A stretch of DNA of 22,715 bases from Reticulitermes lucifugus (GCA_026260175.1 JAKCWW010000719.1:4194-26908), one strand, 5' to 3'. Counted from the stretch's first letter, positions 8,651-20,706 are shown. Notes: generated by a model not told the origin, from the letters alone. A program made the numbers and translations.

Positions 8651-9720
8651 CTGTAATTCTATTGCTTGGTTATCTTCTGTTTTGCTATGAAGCAAACATT
8701 ATCCCTGTTTAAAATACAAGTGCAACAGCAATTCATTTGTTCATTTCGCACTTTTTATATTAAATAATAATATTATTCTTTGGTTTATTACTATTGATAT
8801 GTATATATACCAATTATACTAGCCTCGAATTACAGACATTTGCAGTTAAATGGGTTCCAAGTTGTAAGGATAGCAACTACGTATTTATTTTTCTCATATT
8901 TTTACGAAAGCTATGATTATATAAATTATTTCATTGGGATGCTGGCCAGAATGTTTCCCTTATTGAGTCGCGACTGAAAATGTTTTAAAGTTTGAAGAAG
9001 ACTGAGTTACGACTTGCTGTGGGGCGCAACAGGCCCAGTTATCCGTCAGCTGATACACGACATTTGACTGAACCCCGAGAAAGGAAGTTGATTAACTAAC
9101 CAACATACTGACTTGACTAATCAGTCAACCAACTTATTCTTAAGACTGGCCCGTATACTGCGCCCGTCTCTTAATTCACTTATCTATTAGCCACTTTTTA
9201 GAGGCTCTTTGGTATATCAAATTCCCACACTCCTCTTTTCTGTTGCATCCCCCACCCCACAAAAATTTTGTATGCAGAATTGTCTTCTTCATTTACAGGT
9301 CTTAATTTGGTCAGCGCAACAACAGTGATATGGCATGATCTTCTAGTGCCGAAAATGAAAATGCGTGAGTTTTGTATCCGCTACCCCTAGCCAAATTCAT
9401 AGCAGTGTTAGAAATATTTTTACTAGGCGACCTGTACAAAAATTGAAGTTTGTTCTTACATGGTACCCCCTACTTCACTGTTGAGTTCTAAAAAATTTCC
9501 GGACACATTTTTCTAAACAATTTATGTTATTCCCTCCAAGAAAGAATGCATATTTGTTCTCCACCCCGAGCTACATCCCCAATCGGTCGTAGTCAGGAGT
9601 TTACCACCGTAACAATATAAGGCGTCCTGTATAAATCAGAGATTTTGGTAATTTAATGTACCAATTACTGACTGCGTGTCGCTGAGTTTCAAATAGTTCT
9701 TTTCGAAGTCTTGCACTTTA
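8651..9720. other. Intron 1 stretch with nothing recognisable
   Basis: AT-rich sequence with no open frame of interest, no tRNA-like boxes and no paired repeats that I could see. Confidence 0.5.
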
Positions 9721-9784
9721 GCCACTAGTGCCAGACCTCTTACTTCTCCATCACTACTGTACGCGTAGCCCATCGAAACAGCTT

Positions 9785-9960
9785 AGATCTGCGGTTATCA
9801 ACGTATGGGCTGCGGACCCCAGGGCGCTGCCCGGCTTATTCCGAGGTTCAGCGAATCCACATGGTTCAGCAGCTAGTCTTCTTCAGCTGGACGACGCTTT
9901 GTTTCCTTATCTGTCACAGTCACTGCGAGCCACACATCTGTGTTTGTTGTGAAGATTGAA
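9785..9960. mobile_element. Possible hAT-type terminal fragment
   Basis: TGCGGTTATCAACGTATGGG followed by CTGCGGACCCC resembles a widespread hAT-family end (CAGCGGTTCTCAACCTGTGG type). No matching opposite end or 8-bp duplication was found, so it is at best a truncated copy. Confidence 0.3.
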
Positions 9961-10380
9961 ATGTGAATTCCTTTACAGTGGTTGTTGAGTTTATATTAAT
10001 TCTTTGTCATGTGGGGTTCCACGAATTTTGCGTTTGGGACGGCCCCCATATTCCAAAGATTGAAAGTCACACTGGCCTAGATTTTGCTATCATAAAAACA
10101 CCAAGTGATCTATACGTCATTCAGTTACGAAGTTTCTCTTTATGCAGTATCCTTACTATTTTAAATTACCCTCCATCCCAAGGCAAACTCTTTGCTTCAG
10201 CAAGAGTTTGTGTGAGTCGACGGCCCAATAAATGCAATCGTGTAGCTATGTCTGTAGCTTAGATAGCCACTGGGAAAATCTGGAGAGTGCAGCAATGCAG
10301 TCTAGTGTCGCTTCACTAGTTTCATAAAGTGCTCTAGTCCCTGGGTATTTAAGAACTTATTTTTGCCTTAAGAGTGGTGT

Positions 10381-10690
10381 GTGAGTCGAGCTGCTCAGTA
10401 GGTATAATTTATAGCCTACGGTCTGGAAGACAGAGGATATCATGCTTACATTCCCGGCAAGGATAAAAGATTTTCTGTACTCCAAAATGTTCAGACCTGT
10501 CCTAGGGCCTATCCAGTCTCTCAGGCAACGGGAATCGAGATCTATTTCGCCAGGAATAAAGCGGCCGGGGGTTGAATCTGACCACTCACGTTCAACTGGT
10601 GCCAGGGTTTAGAATGAGTGGAGTTATGCCTCGACTCTATTATACGCCTTTATCTCGTGTAAAGGGACAAATTTACGTTTACGTTTAGCG
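10381..10690 (+). repeat. SINE-like interspersed repeat
   Basis: Starts with a tRNA-like head (GCTGCTCAGTAGGTATAATT as possible A-box region and an ACATTCCCGGCAAGG segment), followed by a long conserved-looking body with GTGCCAGGGTTTAGAATGAG and a 3' end rich in TTTACGTTTACGTTTA. I recognise the style from insect SINEs with long unique bodies but cannot name the family. Confidence 0.5.
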
Positions 10691-10749
10691 TGGTGTGTGT
10701 GTCAAAATGACCTGGCTTTGACGGAATATGTATGTGTTATACGCATATA

Positions 10750-11581
10750 CAGAGTGCGGTAAAACTCCATGTCCAAACTTCTTGAGGTAATAGGAGGGAC
10801 CGAAACAAAGATGTATTGTCGAGCAACTGTATGTCGGAAGTGCGTCCTTCAGTGCCACGGACCATCAAACTGTTGCATTTGTTCACTGCCAACAGCAACG
10901 CTTTACAATCAACGATTGGGCGGGCGTTGTGCATGACGTTTTGATTGGGCCTTACTTATTACCCCCACAGCTTAGTGCACAGATTTACCGGTGTTTCTGG
11001 AGAAAATGCTACCAGAATTGCCGGAGGAAATACCCTTGTCTCTCAGGAAAAACATGTGGTTCCAGCACGACTGGGCTGCGGCTCATTTCGCACGTCAGGT
11101 CCGAGAACTCACCGCAACTTACAAAGATCGCTGGGTTGGACGGGGCTTGCCTGTGGCTTAGCCTCACAGGTCACCGGACCTCACACCATTGGACTTCTTC
11201 CTATGGGGCTACATGAAAACCTTTATTTACTCATCGCCAGTTAATTCTGAAGAGAATCTTATTGCCCGTATCGTTGAGGCAGCGGCAACCATCAGGCAGG
11301 AGCCTGGCATTTTTGATTGCACACGTCAGTCTCTGCTGCGTCGTTGTCGGCGTTGTATTGAGGTCGGTGGCCGTACGTTTGAACATTTGCTCTAAATTGG
11401 TAACAAATACATCTTTTTCAGAAAGCTTCAGTGGGTTTTCTTGATTACCAACATTAGTCAGACCCACTTTGATGGTCCGTGGCACTGAAAGGACGCACTT
11501 CCTGACATGCTTGATAATAAACCTTTGTTTCGGCCCCTCCTATCGCCTCAAAACGTTTGGACATTGAGTGTTTCCGCACCC
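10750..11581 (+). mobile_element. 832-bp deleted Tc1/mariner-like element with ~115-bp TIRs
   Basis: The left end 10750-10869 and the reverse complement of 11468-11581 share long blocks: GTGCGG, then ATGTCCAAAC, then ATAGGAGGG(A/G)CCGAAACAAA, GGAAGTGCGTCC and CAGTGCCACGGACCATCAAA. TA dinucleotides flank both ends (10748-10749 and 11582-11583). Between the TIRs lies only the C-terminal half of a transposase, joined directly to the left TIR, so the N-terminal DNA-binding half and first catalytic Asp have been deleted. The element sits in intron 1, in the opposite orientation to the host gene, and cannot move on its own. Confidence 0.85.
10872..11395 (+). pseudogene. Transposase C-terminal remnant (Tc1/mariner-like, TIR element above)
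   Basis: Translation gives WAGVVHDVLIGPYLLP, a frameshift near 11000 (one base missing after IYR), FLEKMLPELPEEIPLSL, then MWFQHDWAAAHFARQVREL. The HD of WFQHD is the second catalytic Asp of the DDE triad in this transposase group; the usual G-A-P-x-H-F is W-A-A-A-H-F here. After GRGLPVA an in-frame TAG (about 11159-11161) replaces the expected Trp, followed by SPDLTPLDFFLWGYMK with the third acidic residue, and the frame ends in FEHLL* at 11395. So it carries one frameshift, one nonsense change and an N-terminal deletion. Family assignment rests on the IGPYLLP, FQHD, DLTPLDFFLWG and FEHLL motifs. Confidence 0.88.
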
Positions 11582-11760
11582 TATTTATGCATATATACGC
11601 AGTTCAAAGATGTACAAAATCAAAGTGCAAATAGTATTCTCACAATAAATAAATAAATTCTTTGGACATGTGGTCATGTGTGTAAACATGTGCATCATTG
11701 GTATTTTTCAGAATGTGCAAGATAGATTAAATTTCAGCACATGTCCTGTGAATGAGAGGG

Positions 11761-11788
11761 TGAGTGAGTGAGTGAGTGAGTGAGTGAG
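11761..11788. repeat. (TGAG)n microsatellite
   Basis: Seven perfect TGAG units. Confidence 0.95.
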
Positions 11789-14389
11789 AAAAGTAACTAA
11801 ATAAGTACGTGACTCAAGAACTCACGTCTTGGCACACTGTAACATTTTGTAGGCTGTTTAAGAGTAGCCATTCAGCTGGCCACTTATTTCATATGTTCTC
11901 TTCTGTGCCAGTTTTAACATTTCTGTCTTCCGTTTAGTTTTTACTACCAATATTATGAATGCATAAACATGCCGTAAATTGTTTTAACAGGAATACGACA
12001 CACCATATTGTGATTTTCGTAGTGTCGGTACACATTTCAACTGCAAGGAATTTTGTCGTGGTATGTAACTAAAAACAGCATACATTCAATAACGTTCACA
12101 TACTGTACTGGTAAAAGTGTTACATTAAAACTCAAGTCAATATATATTAGTTTCTTGAGAGGCATGTTTTTAAGATTCCCTTCAAATTATACGTTAAATT
12201 TGCCATTTTTATGGTTGCATTATACCAGTACATAAAACTGCTTCATTGCTCGTCGGAATATACGGTGTATTTATTTATTTATTTACGAGTATTTACTTAT
12301 GTATTATGTACGTTATATACGTAACTGCCTTTAACGTATCCTGCATGTCCACCAATTTCATGTCTAATTAGAGTGGCATTTTCAGGTCATGAGTAAAACC
12401 TCCACGTGCCACAAAACCGGATTATTTCTTGATCAGCTGAGTAGGCCTCAATAGTCACTTTCATTTAAGACTCTGGTCCATTTGTTTAAGGTACGGTTCC
12501 GCGAGTAGTAGTCGTACATCTCAACTTGCTTTCTTTAACCAAATAACCTGCTTTCACGAAACTTGATATAGACATTGTGTCACTGAGACCATCCGAACTT
12601 ATATTTTTCAGTTGCCTGCAATCTGGAATAATAACATGGCGTAGGCGCGAATTTGTGAGACGGGAGTGACATTGACGAAATTAATTTGTGGTTATAAATT
12701 TATTAATTCATAAAGATGCACGGTGATACTAATATGAAAATTAATTTGTGGTATTGTAATGATGTATGGTAATAGAATTTAAAAATGGGCAAACATTATT
12801 AAGGAGATTTTCGTAAGGTATCAAATATAATATGGCGGCCATGCGAAATATTTTTTAGCATTGCGAAGAAGATAACCAATCAGACGTTGGAGCTAGGTAC
12901 GTGAAATGTGGTGTTGACATACGTATGTTTTGAATATACCTATATATTACGTAAGAATACTGATTCATTGTGTAAATAATCTTATAGAAATGTTTGGAAA
13001 TATAATTATGTATCAGCGATAAGTTATAGAGCTCCAAACTTTAAATTTATGTAAATATATCCGTCGCATGCGAGATCTGGAAACTTGTTCTTGTACAGTG
13101 TTGACAGCATAAAATAGGTACGGTTTTTCTATGCTACCTTGTTGATGTTTACAGTCTATATCGCTGGGTGTAATGTTTTCTTTTTTTAATAGATCCTATT
13201 TAAAATGTTTTTCTTTTTTGCCCTGAGGGAACGTCGTAGGTTGTGCAGCTTCGTCGCCTGGAGTATGTGTATGTCAATTGGCGCATTTACCAATGTGTCG
13301 GGGGAGCTCCGATCAAGCCAAGACGCATAAACAGCTACATTTCAGCCCGTTAGTCGAAATCGGGAACTATTTTGTTCTAAGCAGGAGTGCCAACCGTACA
13401 ATAGAGATTCGTTCCATACATGCCACATGTTCCGTTTAGCGTACTTTATATATCCCTGTTGCAGACGGCGTGATTGTTTTGGAAAAGCCTTATAAGTGTG
13501 CAGTGTAGTAGAATACCAAAGGTAGAAGTGGGTCCAATAGTCAACTGTTTTGGGCAAGAGACACGTGACAAGTAGGCAATGTGACACACGTTACTAACGG
13601 TGAAGTATCAGCCAGTTAAGTGCTGGACTTTGTACTGATGGAGGTTTATTGCACTCCAGCAGAGAATTCGCGTGTTTGTCTCTTTACGTGTATTTCGAGC
13701 AAACAATCAGTGCGTTATTGAATTTGCATTAAACTCTGGTAGTGCCTGGTATGTATCTCGAATCAACAGAGTACTTCCGCGTCTGAAACGACTTGGATTG
13801 TTTGTAGTTTAGGGAACAAGGTGTCTCGCAACGTGCCAATAATATTACTTTAAGGAAACCATGCTAACTGCAGATCGCACTCAATGGAGAACTCGCTTTG
13901 GAAGAGGCTACGGACCTGTCGTAAGACAGACTACAGAATTAATGAATGACTGTTTAAAAATTTTGTCTTCTATCCCCTCCAGCCTCCATCTAAATGTTAT
14001 CAAGTGCCCCGCTTTTGCGTTTTTAAAAAGTGGGATCCCTATAGTTGCTACCATTCAGTTCAGGGGTTTTGTCTTAATATTATGTACAACTCTTTTCCGA
14101 AATGTATTTTCGCTGCTGTAAATGTTTAGCAATTTTGACCGACACGCGGGTTACGCACGATGTAGGGTCTAAATCGCGAGTAGGTCTTCATAGAATGTGT
14201 CCGCTGTTTTTGTCAGGTTTTCGCCAAAATTTAAATGTACAGACAAATTTCCTAAAACTCCCAAACTGTCGAATTACATGAAAATATTTTTGAGTTGTAG
14301 TAGAGTAGTTGCATTCAGACTGACTTACAGCCAGGCGTCTTTTCTCTAACTTATCATCGCGACGACATCAACAGCCGTGTAACGTGGAA
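11789..14389. other. Intron 1 stretch without recognisable gene
   Basis: AT-rich, with a short TTTA run (12268-12284) and a repeated AATTAATTTGTGGT at about 12680 and 12738. Open frames at 12053-12235, 12855-13037, 13342-13587 and 13861-14121 lack motif or splice support. Confidence 0.5.
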
Positions 14390-15010
14390 GAAATAACTGG
14401 AGAAAGGAACAGATACATAGAAATCATGAAGGTACGAAGAATAGGGAAAGGAAGCGAGAAATAAAACATTCAAGAAGCGAATTGAAAAATAAAAGTAAAG
14501 GTGGGAAAATGAGACAAGAGGAGACATGGCTGGCAATGCACGCATATCGTAACAATGCGGCGTGTTCCTGTGACGTTTATACCTTCTCGGCTATCCTAAC
14601 AACCTGATACCATTTGGGCCGCAGAGAGCGCTTTTATTGCGATTTTACTGACAATAATAAAACATACTTAGGTCTTCATGTGAAGTGCGAGATATTTTGG
14701 CCTGATTTTAACCATATTTGGAATCTGACAAGTTTTCGTAAAAATTCCCAGTATGAAATTTCACGCAAATCCATCCAACGGGAGCCGCGCTGATATATAT
14801 TCGGACAGACGGACAGAAACACGGGAGAATGGACTGACATGGCGAGGATAACAGGCAGTTTTCGCGACAATGCGAACGCGCATGGAAAGGAAAAGCGAAA
14901 GTAAGTTGCCGGCATGGAAGAGGAAGAATGAGGGCTACACACATAGCGAAGAAGGAAAGAGGGGAAGAGAAGTAGAGAAATAAGAGAACGAATGGAAAGC
15001 TGAGAGTAGG
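14390..15010 (+). repeat. Strand-asymmetric, purine-rich region with an embedded dispersed repeat
   Basis: Plus-strand blocks 14390-14530 and 14880-15010 are strongly purine-rich (GAAGGAAAGAGGGGAAGAG style). Between them, 14690-14815 contains ATTTCACGCAAATCCATCC then CGGACAGACGGACAGA, a word order like that at 4790-4875. Several overlapping minus-strand open frames are simply a result of the purine skew. Confidence 0.4.
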
Positions 15011-16288
15011 AAAAGTGTTGCATGCTGGTGCTTAACTCGCACTGCGTCACGATACCTCAGCATATTTGTCAGCAGCACATTCATTGAAAAGCCGAGAGGT
15101 GAAAGCCCGTCCTCAATACGAAGACCACGTGTGCCCGCATGCACAGCCGAGCTTTAGCCTTGCGTACGATGAACGAAAAATGCACACATACGTACTGTGT
15201 AGAGGTCGATTGCAGATTCTGCTTTTAATTTAATATTAGTGCTTGGGTGTGTTTCTATTACCGGGCATGTATAAGGGTTTGCCCATAAATGCACTAAGCG
15301 TGATCACTGAAAATTGATAAAGAAGAGTGAAAATAAAATGTTCAGGTTCTGAAAGTTTTGTCTATGGAGTTACTGCGAGTAGTTTTAGAGTAAATGTTCT
15401 GCATTGAGGGGTTCAGCAAATATCGAAACGTACTAGTTTGATATTGACTTCCGGAATTCCACTCAGAGATCTGAGTGTTATTACTCTCCAGAAGAATGAA
15501 AAAGAAATAAAAAAGGAGAAAGATGAAAGTGAAAGGTCCGAAGAAAGACAGAACACAGAACAGAAAAAGAAAACCGTTCTTGATACTCCAGGAATACAAA
15601 TAATTTTTAAGGAATTGTGCAAATGTGATAACGATAACTGAGTTAACCTCTGATATAACCAGATGTATGACAGCATGCGTCCCCATGTCGGAAATAGTGT
15701 ACCAGTCCCGTCTGTCTACTTTCGCCGCTTCTGTTTAACTGGTTGAGTAACTGTGAACTTCTTTCAAACACTCTCTTAAAAAGTCGGTTACTTTGTTAGT
15801 CATTCTTTCATGTATTTATTCATTTATTAATTTGATTGGTCATTCAGTAAGTCTGACAGTGAGTTTCACAGGTCCAAATTAGTGTTGGGTTAGTGAAAGA
15901 AGTTACGATAAACTGGGAATGGAACTCAAACGCCGTGGGTGGAGGTGGAGGGTCCAGATGTCAGTACAGAAGTTTGAAGGGGAAACCGCTTGTAAAAGGC
16001 CATGTGAAATACCGAAAAGGAGATCATTGGTTAATATTAGACTGATAAACTTAATATTATTCATTCCGTACATTTTATCTCTATATTTATACTCCGAAAA
16101 TTGTACAAATTTTACATTTGTCGGACTATAAATATATTAGACGAATATTTTGGAGGTAGGGTAGGAGAATATGATATGAGTGGAACGTGCTTAGCATCTG
16201 GTAGACCCTTTATCATAAATTGTGGTTATAATGAGACAAACTTACTGGAATGTCCAACAGACGTTTTGCACCTTACGACCATTCATCA
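15011..16288. other. Intron 1 stretch without recognisable gene
   Basis: Contains another purine-rich block at 15490-15575. Open frames on both strands around 15342-15686 mirror each other and have only low-complexity composition. Confidence 0.5.
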
Positions 16289-16423
16289 GATACAAATCTT
16301 CTTGGATGTGACGCTGTGTCTTTGAACGAGTAGTTTCCGATGTGCTGCAGGATCGTAGTGCCTTCGAAACGTCGGAAACTGCTAGGTCAACAACACAGCT
16401 TCATATCCAAGAAGACTTGAATC
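16289..16423. repeat. Foldback element with ~50-bp arms and hammerhead-like core
   Basis: The left arm (about 16289-16342: AAATCTTCTTGGATGTGACG, then CTGTGT, then AGTTTCCGATGT) is the inverse of the right arm (about 16371-16423), read as its complement with only scattered mismatches and a few extra bases. The centre holds CTGCAGGATC, TAGTGCCTTC and GAAACGTCGGAAAC, the same hairpin motif as at 6251-6286. It lies in intron 1. Confidence 0.7.
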
Positions 16424-18180
16424 TTCAGCAACACCGCTGTCAGAACATTAATATCTCAACCATTCGCTAGTCATTTCATTTAGGACGCGTAAATTCGCGT
16501 CGTCCTCCATCCGTGTTAATATAATTAACATGTGCTTGACAGTTTTTTGATTTCATTATTATTTCTACTTTTGTAATGGTTTTGTTTGTCATTACGTGTC
16601 TGGCCTCTTTTGTAATTAAAAATTAAATTTCAATATCACAGTTTTGCACGGGATTTTCATTGCAAATACTTAAATAACACTTTTCTTACACAACTGAGCA
16701 GCTATTAAATCGTTAAAAATAGTTTAAAATTTCATCTTTTCTTGTTGGATGTTGTCAGTTTCTTAATTATGCGGAAGCTTTATGTTTTACACATTAAGTA
16801 CACGCACTGTTCTAGTTTTAATGGATTTAGGAGTAGGTAAATAAGAACGGGGTTTTACACCTTACATGATTATGCAGCGTCTTAAACCAATGTTGTCATT
16901 GTATTCACCGTTTTTTCTTTTCTGATGCTGGGACACCCCTTCTTCTTAAGTATGAAACCTCTTGTGCCTGCTAAAATTATAATTAATCGCCTGAGCATAT
17001 GTAGACCGGGGGGCCCGCTTAATGACCGCCAAAAGCGGGGGCAATGTAGGGGATGTGTTAATTAACTATGTATGGCTCGCATTCCTTATCGAGTTGCAAA
17101 ACTGGGTCCCGAAATGTAAGACGTAGGCTCATTCTATGGACAAGTACTGCTTTGAGCACCATGTTTGACTTTACCCTGGCACCTGCTTGCACGTAACCAG
17201 TGTACAGAGTAGAAAGATGAAGGTTGCAATGTGCTTCACACTTGTCTGTGTCAATAATTTCGAAGTTTTCGTCTATTTACCTCTTTAAAAATAAATAATT
17301 TTGTCACGGAAATTCAACAACGCTAATACCAAAGGTCAACTTCGACGCTGTCGTAAGGCAATTCTGTACCCCTATCGCTCTAATTACGAATTAATTTAAA
17401 TTTCGCTTCTCCTCCTCTGTCTTCAAGGTTGTCGCTTTCCAAGTATCACTACCAGACGGCAGTACTCAGTGATAATTGGTCCGTATAAACCTGTTTCTCC
17501 GCATGTAATGGACTAGTCAATCGAAAATAAATACATAAGCAAGCGAGTAAAACCTCATTAAAGAGATTCGAGTTTAGAAAGTATGCTTGTATATTTGTCT
17601 ATCTTATTTTATGATCTGGTCGCTCTCTGAGGAGAAAACATGGATTCGATATACAAGTGGTTTGGAGCCTGAAGAATACAATACTGTCTGTTTTGATGTG
17701 ACGACACCGAGTGGTCTGGTAGAAATTTATGTTAGTTTCGAAGAAACTTGTTGCCTCCATTCTCAGTGTAGTACAGCTCGGTGGAATTGTTGAAGTTTTC
17801 TAAAGATGAGCTGAATAAATGGTGAAAATAAGTACGTAGTGAGGAATTTTCGTGCCTTGGGGGCTTATAGGATAAGTCTATGTAAGAATCCATGGGTTAA
17901 CTTCGGAATTCGATGTGAGTGAGCAGGTGAGAAATCCGGTTGTGTTACCTGCGTTGAAGAGTCCTGTGTACCGATGAAATAGGCTAGGTGAGGCCCAAGA
18001 GCAGACGTGAGCAGGTGAAGTTGTCATTGGTCTAAATAGTAGGCCACGAAGTCGTATAGAAGTGGAGGTAAACCGTGACATAGTCATACACTTTACATTA
18101 GATGGATGTGAGTTGTGTGTTTGAACGCTGCACCCGCGTTTGAAAACTCCCTCGTGATGCCGATTTATTAGAAGGCCGGA
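16424..18180. other. Intron 1 stretch without recognisable gene
   Basis: No supported coding region. A short GC-rich patch at 17006-17055 (GGGGGGCCCGC, then AGCGGGGG) stands out from AT-rich surroundings but has no assigned role. Confidence 0.5.
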
Positions 18181-18300
18181 TGAATTCAAATTCCTGAATG
18201 TGGTGGCGAGAAAAACATGTGCCGGGAATTGAGCTCTGACCGTCCATACCGCGGTCAGCATTAAGCGAGTTATTTGCATCTGAGTCACAAGAGAAGGAAT
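17880..18300 (-). repeat. tRNA-derived SINE-like repeat, minus strand
   Basis: On the minus strand 18240-18221 reads GTCAGAGCTCAATTCCCGGC, a good B-box-like segment (AGCTCAATTCCC) preceded by GCGGTATGGACG as in other insect SINEs. The downstream body may extend to about 17880, which explains the 159-residue minus-strand frame there without a gene. Confidence 0.45.
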
Positions 18301-19840
18301 TGTTACAGAATAAAAATAACGCAAGTTGATATTAGTTACGCAACCGTCTTCAAACAAGACCCATTACGCAATTTTAAGTGATTCGGTTACGTAAACGCCC
18401 GTACATTTTTTGTAACTTTTGGTAAGACCTGCATTCTGTAGAGTGGTTCCTTCTCTAGGATTTATTTTTGAGCGAGAGATGTCTAAACCAGTCATGGACA
18501 ACATTTTATTGTACACAAGGGCGAACTGTAAAAATCTTGTCCTATCTTTATCTGTACTCGTATATTTGGTTGAACAGACATTTATATTACGTTTCAGTTA
18601 TCAGTAAACAAACACTAGGAACATATAAATATAAGGGAATGATACGACAACTAAGATTTTTAAGGCTTATGTATTGTCCTGTTTGATTTTATGGGCGAAA
18701 GGACGCAATTTGAATAGTTTGTAAATATCGGCTATTTCTAGTCTCTAGAGTCATTAAATTAGTTCTAGGAATACATTTGGAAATCTGGTGGGTCAAGTAC
18801 GTTCCACGGACCGCAGATTGTCCACCTAGCTTTCTGCACTGAATAAATAATTTTAAAAATGCTTATAAACGTACAACAGTTGGAAGTTTTTCTTCCACGG
18901 CAAGTTTCTATTTGTGATACCTATGAATCTTGTTACTTCTTTCCTTTTGCTGTTTTTGGTGATAGTGGAGCAAATTTCTGTAATCATTTGTCCCATATTT
19001 ATTCTATAGCGCAGTCCTCCAAATAGTGAACAGTGAAAAGTTACAGTATTAATTACTCAACGGGTATCACACTGCACTTTATTTTATTTTTTGTTTCCAC
19101 GAATATTCGCTGAATAGAAATAAGTTCTAAACAAAATAATTAGCATATAATAGCCTATGAATATATATATATATATATATATATATGTGTATATATGTGT
19201 GTGTGTTTATTTTTTAAAATCTAACTTTTTCTGTATAAAAACTGACAGATATTTAGATTAAATGAGATTTTTCTGGGGTTTTTCATCCTTTTGACTGATA
19301 TAACTTGAATCTATGGACCTGCGTCATTGTTGAGGTGCTAATAAGTGCCCTGTAATGCAAGACATTTACAGATTTCTCTAAAACATGAAAATTTATTAGA
19401 TATATTCACAAGATGCTATTATTGGCTAACTCGATCCAGCTGATTCTATTTAACGTCCTGATACCCTCTTTGCTCTATATCAAAATGAAAGGTTATCAGC
19501 CGTTTATGTTCAATCTTTCAAGTTGTTTCCTCACTCAGATTTTCCAACGAAACCCTTTACCAAACAGACGAATTCTTAGCTCTCCTTCTGTGCAACATGT
19601 CCCTCCAGTTCCTTTCCCTTGATTTAACGAGCCTAACATTGGCGAAGAGTACAAATTGTGAAGCCCTATTTGCACAGCGTTCAGCTTCCATTGTTTTAAT
19701 CTTCAAGTTCCAGATGTTCTCAAACACTATGATTTAATACGTATGTTCTTTGCCCAGGGTACGAGACTATACGTATAATTCACACACAAACAACGAGTGA
19801 AAGTGTAATTTCTTGTACTGTATTTGTCTGTTTGTCTGTA
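18301..19840. other. Intron 1 stretch with AT-rich sequence, no gene seen
   Basis: Open frames at 18419-18607, 18468-18686 and 19413-19622 have no domain or splice support. Confidence 0.5.
19160..19206. repeat. (AT)n / (GT)n compound microsatellite
   Basis: About 13 AT units run into GTGTATATATGTGTGTGTGT. Confidence 0.95.
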
Positions 19841-19847
19841 CCCACTG

Positions 19848-20075
19848 GATGTCGCGCTGGACTGTTAATATACGCCTGGTTCGTATTCAGGAGGTCCCGA
19901 ATTCAAATCTCTGGCCGGAGACTTGCTAACCTAGCAGATTTTCGTGGTTCCTCTGAGTCAGTTCAGGCAAATACCAGTATGACGTAGTCGTGTCCTTACA
20001 CATGCTTTTAATCTCAGGCTCCAATGATCTTGTCATTTTACGCTATGTAGGCAGCATTAAATAAACCAAAAAACG
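19848..20075 (+). repeat. tRNA-derived SINE, plus strand
   Basis: A head with GGATGTCGCGCTGGACTGTT (A-box region, 19848 on) and CCGAATTCAAATCTCTGG (B box, 19898-19911) is followed by a body and an A-rich tail (AAATAAACCAAAAAACG). Spacing between boxes fits a tRNA-derived promoter. It is one of the clearer SINEs in the window. Confidence 0.65.
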
Positions 20076-20084
20076 AAAAAGAAT

Positions 20085-20111
20085 GGGGGGGCAATTGGGA
20101 AGGGGGGAGGG
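20085..20111 (+). other. G-rich tract with quadruplex-forming pattern
   Basis: Four G runs of 7, 3, 6 and 3 bases are separated by loops of 5, 2 and 1 bases, which fits the usual G-quadruplex rule. The tract directly follows the SINE tail in intron 1 and lies on the template strand of the NPC2-like gene. Confidence 0.6.
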
Positions 20112-20706
20112 AACTGAATTGAATGATAGCAAGAATTTCCGGACTTCAACTGCTCTTATTTACATAGTGAATAAAATTTTGATTTGTGACTACTTAGTAA
20201 TGTAAGCCTTTAATTTGAATGTTCCGTGACATTTTCAGGTTTATTAAATCATTTTCATACTATAAATCCCAGTCTTATCTATGTTCCTTTTTATTTTGAT
20301 TTCTTCACTTAAAGTCCTGTGTTCTTGCTGTCATTTGCCCTTCGTGTTTGTTGTTATTACAAACTGTTACATCAAATTTTCGATGAAGTTTGTGGAACTT
20401 AATGACATTGATATTTGACTGATGTTAATACAGAGATTTATACGATAAGTTTCTCTTTTTGAGAAGTTTATGAATTTTTTTTTAGATCGCAATCGCGTGT
20501 CTTATATCGGTACGAACCAAAACTAAATAAGCTGAACAAAATTAATCTCATTTCCTCAGTATATAATTTAATCGAAAGCCGTACAAAGAGATGAAAGATG
20601 CGAGCTGACGGACATAACCTCTTCTACATTAATTAATTTCACGTACTTTGTGTAAGGGAATCTTAAATAATGTTCACAAATTCCTATGTTAAAGTCGTAT
20701 TATATT
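20112..20706. other. Start of intron 1, nothing recognisable
   Basis: AT-rich sequence between the G-rich tract and exon 1; no repeats with ends or open frames of note. Confidence 0.5.

Noticed and set aside
11231-11485. 84-residue minus-strand open frame across the transposon
   Set aside because: It is antisense to the transposase remnant and runs into the right TIR.
8423-11788. Tandem arrays considered as CRISPR-like
   Set aside because: Units are 2-4 bp microsatellites without spacers, and the genome is eukaryotic.
14354-15144. Cluster of minus-strand open frames rich in Ser, Phe and Leu
   Set aside because: They come from the pyrimidine-rich complement of a purine-skewed region and several overlap in different frames.
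17006-17055. GC-rich patch with GGGGGGCCCGC as a possible regulatory or CpG element
   Set aside because: It is only about 50 bp, has no matching motif and no link to a transcription start.
17878-18357. 159-residue minus-strand open frame
   Set aside because: It overlaps a SINE-like B box and body and has no domain, signal peptide or splice context.
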